Origin: an uncultured Verrucomicrobiales bacterium
GTDB taxonomy: Bacteria; Verrucomicrobiota; Verrucomicrobiia; Verrucomicrobiales; Akkermansiaceae
Assembly (NCBI GenBank): GCA_937969125.1
Contig: CALBVA010000196.1
Coordinates: 1 to 7,983, forward strand
Direction of reading: 5' to 3'
Length of the DNA stretch: 7,983 nucleotides
Shown: positions 6,769 to 7,983 of the stretch, one piece after another
Layout of the letters: each line of letters opens with the position of its first letter
How positions within the stretch are numbered: the stretch's first letter is position 1
Program-made: the position numbers and the translations under genes
Notes under the pieces: model-generated
Databases searched by the model: none
Told to the model about the DNA's origin: nothing
What the model saw: only the letters and a program-made list of their open reading frames with translations

Positions 6769-7197
6769 TCAGAGATCTGTAACCGGATCATCAGAGAAAA
6801 GCGAGCGCGCTTCGACGCTGGCCTCAGTGAGAATCCATTGTCGGTCGAGATTCAGCCGAAAGCTGGCGAGGTGCGGGTGGGGCCATTGGTCCGGGGCAAT
6901 CATGGAGAGAATTTTTTTACCACGGATTTCGTAGAGGTGGTAAGTCTCGCCGACGATGGGCTCGAAGTTGATGTCGGCTTCATAGACGAGCTTGTTCCAG
7001 TTGAAGTGCTCGATAGTGGCGACGTATTCCTCACGCATTTGGATGAGTTTTTGCTGGAGGTCTCGCTCGACCTGACTGATGCCACGGGACTTAAAGGTGG
7101 AGAGGTCGTTTGGAACGATTTTCGGACTCAGAGTGGAGACCGGGTAGGGGAGAAAGGCGCCTTTGTTGACGATGGGAACATTGATCAGCTCGTCCAT
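6769..7197 (-). CDS. DUF2452 family protein
   Basis: 142 residues from ATG 7197. The second half carries the pattern I recognise from DUF2452 proteins: 'VYEADINFEPIVGETYHLYE' (71-90) followed by 'ILSMIAPDQW' (96-105). Before it comes a helical stretch at about 38-66 ('VERDLQQKLIQMREEY'), and a proline-containing N-terminus ('GAFLPYPVSTLSP', 13-25). The biochemical role of the family is unknown to me. There is no signal peptide or membrane helix, so it is probably cytoplasmic. The open frame continues upstream to an ATG at 7272, but that start lies inside the terminator of the preceding gene, so 7197 is preferred; no good Shine-Dalgarno precedes it. The stop is only eight bases before lpxA, so the two are probably co-transcribed. 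A link to envelope synthesis is only inferred from position. Confidence 0.82.
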   Translation of the reverse strand: MDELINVPIVNKGAFLPYPVSTLSPKIVPNDLSTFKSRGISQVERDLQQKLIQMREEYVATIEHFNWNKLVYEADINFEPIVGETYHLYEIRGKKILSMIAPDQWPHPHLASFRLNLDRQWILTEASVEARSLFSDDPVTDL

Positions 7198-7255
7198 GAT
7201 AAGAGCCGAAGGTGCCAGAGATTCACGATGAGGCAACCGATGTTTTCCAGGGACG
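7198..7255 (-). other. Leader of the DUF2452-lpxA unit
   Basis: These 58 bases lie between the terminator of the pseudopilin gene and the DUF2452 start. Because the terminator should stop read-through, a promoter for DUF2452-lpxA is expected here or overlapping the terminator. A TTGCCT hexamer is present on the minus strand, but there is no convincing -10 at 16-18 bases. Confidence 0.3.
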
Positions 7256-7285
7256 AAAAAAGCGGACCCCAATGAGGTCCGCTTT
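7256..7285 (-). terminator. Rho-independent terminator of the pseudopilin gene
   Basis: A perfect 10-base-pair stem: AAAGCGGACC at 7259-7268 pairs with GGTCCGCTTT at 7276-7285 around a 7-base loop. On the minus strand the stem runs straight into a six-T tract (7261-7256), of which the first bases also pair. It lies 34 bases beyond the pseudopilin stop (7320-7322), the expected place. The plus strand has only three T residues after the stem, so I call it for the minus strand. Confidence 0.88.
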
Positions 7286-7319
7286 GAGAAAACAGAGTTT
7301 CTGTCAGATGAAGCGCTCC

Positions 7320-7983
7320 TTAGAGAGGCAGCTTCAAGTCGACGGTCATGCCCTCGAAGATGCCGTCCTTCTTGGTAGAGAAGAGGCCCTCTTTTCCGCG
7401 GCCCTTAACCTGCGGACGTCCGTTTTTGCTGATTTTACCGGCCACAGCCGAGACGTCATTACGAAGGTAGCAATATTGACCACCGAAGGGATTATCATCG
7501 AAGGTGGGATTGTCACCACCGGTGATGGCTGGTGAGCAGATAATGGGGAAGATACTTCCCTCGCCATTGACAGTTTCGCCGTCGTTGACAGTGACGTAGG
7601 CCCAGATGTTCTCACCTTTACCGAGGCGCTTGTCGGCGGAGCTGAAAACGTCATCACCTTCCACGGCACCTTTAACGCCCTTGGCGAAGAAGATTTTCTC
7701 CGTATCGACGGAACCAGCTGCGAGGAGCTGGCCGAGGAGGGCATTGGCACTGTCGCCCTGCATCATTTCGTCACCATCTTCGATGAGGCGCTCACGAGTG
7801 AGCTCGGATGGGTAGTCACTATACTGCTCCTGGAAGTCCAGGAGAGCGTTGCCAATTTCCTTGGCGTTTTTCAGAGCCTGACCTTTGGCGGCCGACTTCT
7901 TTGCTCTCAAAATCGCCGGCGTCGCGAGTCCTGCGAGGACAGCGATGATGGCGATCACGACAAGGAGCTCCACAAGCGTGAAG
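7320..7983 (-). CDS. Prepilin-type N-methylation domain protein (pseudopilin), 5' end cut
   Basis: The frame enters at the right edge and ends at TAA (7320-7322); about 220 residues are visible. The first readable residues, F-T-L-V-E-L-L-V-V-I-A-I-I, are the start of a mature type IV pilin or type II secretion pseudopilin. They include Glu5 and the hydrophobic helix that anchors the subunit in the inner membrane before assembly. The leader peptide with its prepilin peptidase Gly lies just outside. A GTG at 7971-7973 codes for Val4 and is not the start. After the helix come 'ALKNAKEIGNALLDFQEQY' (34-52 of the mature chain) and a globular domain with cysteines at two places ('IICSPAI', 'QYCYLR'). 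The family is very common in Verrucomicrobia and Planctomycetes, often as orphan genes of unknown cargo. Membership of a T2SS or pilus operon cannot be judged here. Confidence 0.9.
   Translation of the reverse strand, partial: FTLVELLVVIAIIAVLAGLATPAILRAKKSAAKGQALKNAKEIGNALLDFQEQYSDYPSELTRERLIEDGDEMMQGDSANALLGQLLAAGSVDTEKIFFAKGVKGAVEGDDVFSSADKRLGKGENIWAYVTVNDGETVNGEGSIFPIICSPAITGGDNPTFDDNPFGGQYCYLRNDVSAVAGKISKNGRPQVKGRGKEGLFSTKKDGIFEGMTVDLKLPL

Noticed and set aside
6173..6934. Open frame of 253 codons on the plus strand
   Set aside because: It is antisense to lpxA and the DUF2452 gene, both of which have recognisable motifs. Its Gly- and Asp-rich translation mirrors the hexapeptide repeats of LpxA.
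7198..7272. Longer N-terminus for the DUF2452 protein from ATG 7272
   Set aside because: The extra 25 codons begin inside the terminator hairpin of the pseudopilin gene and do not look like part of the family.
1..7983. Mobile element, CRISPR, toxin-antitoxin or defence system
   Set aside because: I saw no short regular repeats, no terminal inverted repeats flanking a transposase, no integrase or nuclease motif, and no small paired toxin-antitoxin genes.

Overview
The window reads as chromosomal DNA of a moderately GC-rich Gram-negative bacterium. Verrucomicrobiota (Verrucomicrobiales-like) is my best guess. It has lipid A synthesis (lpxA), a prepilin-type (pseudopilin) protein, a Tat-exported protein, and PAS-SpoIIE phosphatases whose PAS modules ('VYFKD...SRFV.AN', 'DFF..EHA', 'GTFGVS.DV') I associate with the Planctomycetes/Verrucomicrobia group. 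The assignment is inference; there is no rRNA or other phylogenetic marker here. Coding density is high and most gaps are under 100 bases.

Left part (1-897). A Tat-signal protein, cut by the left edge, lies on the minus strand. Divergent from it, across an 89-base gap, is a small plus-strand VOC (glyoxalase/PhnB-like) protein.

Centre (974-5982, plus strand). Two long paralogous signalling proteins lie in tandem, each with three PAS domains, a coiled coil and a C-terminal SpoIIE/PP2C-type phosphatase domain. They overlap by four bases (GTGA at 2962-2965), with a strong Shine-Dalgarno placed inside the end of the first gene, so they are probably translationally coupled. A 6-phosphofructokinase gene with a TTG start follows 33 bases later and may belong to the same transcript. 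The first phosphatase has lost several residues of the SpoIIE catalytic signature that the second keeps.

Right part (minus strand). Read in the direction of transcription, a pseudopilin cut by the right edge ends at a clear intrinsic terminator (7256-7285). Then comes a DUF2452-family protein, followed after eight bases by lpxA. lpxA converges on the phosphofructokinase gene with only seven bases between the stop codons.

I found no tRNA or rRNA gene, no CRISPR array, no insertion sequence and no phage or defence module. The most interesting part is the tandem PAS-SpoIIE pair and its link to phosphofructokinase. The rest looks like ordinary chromosome.
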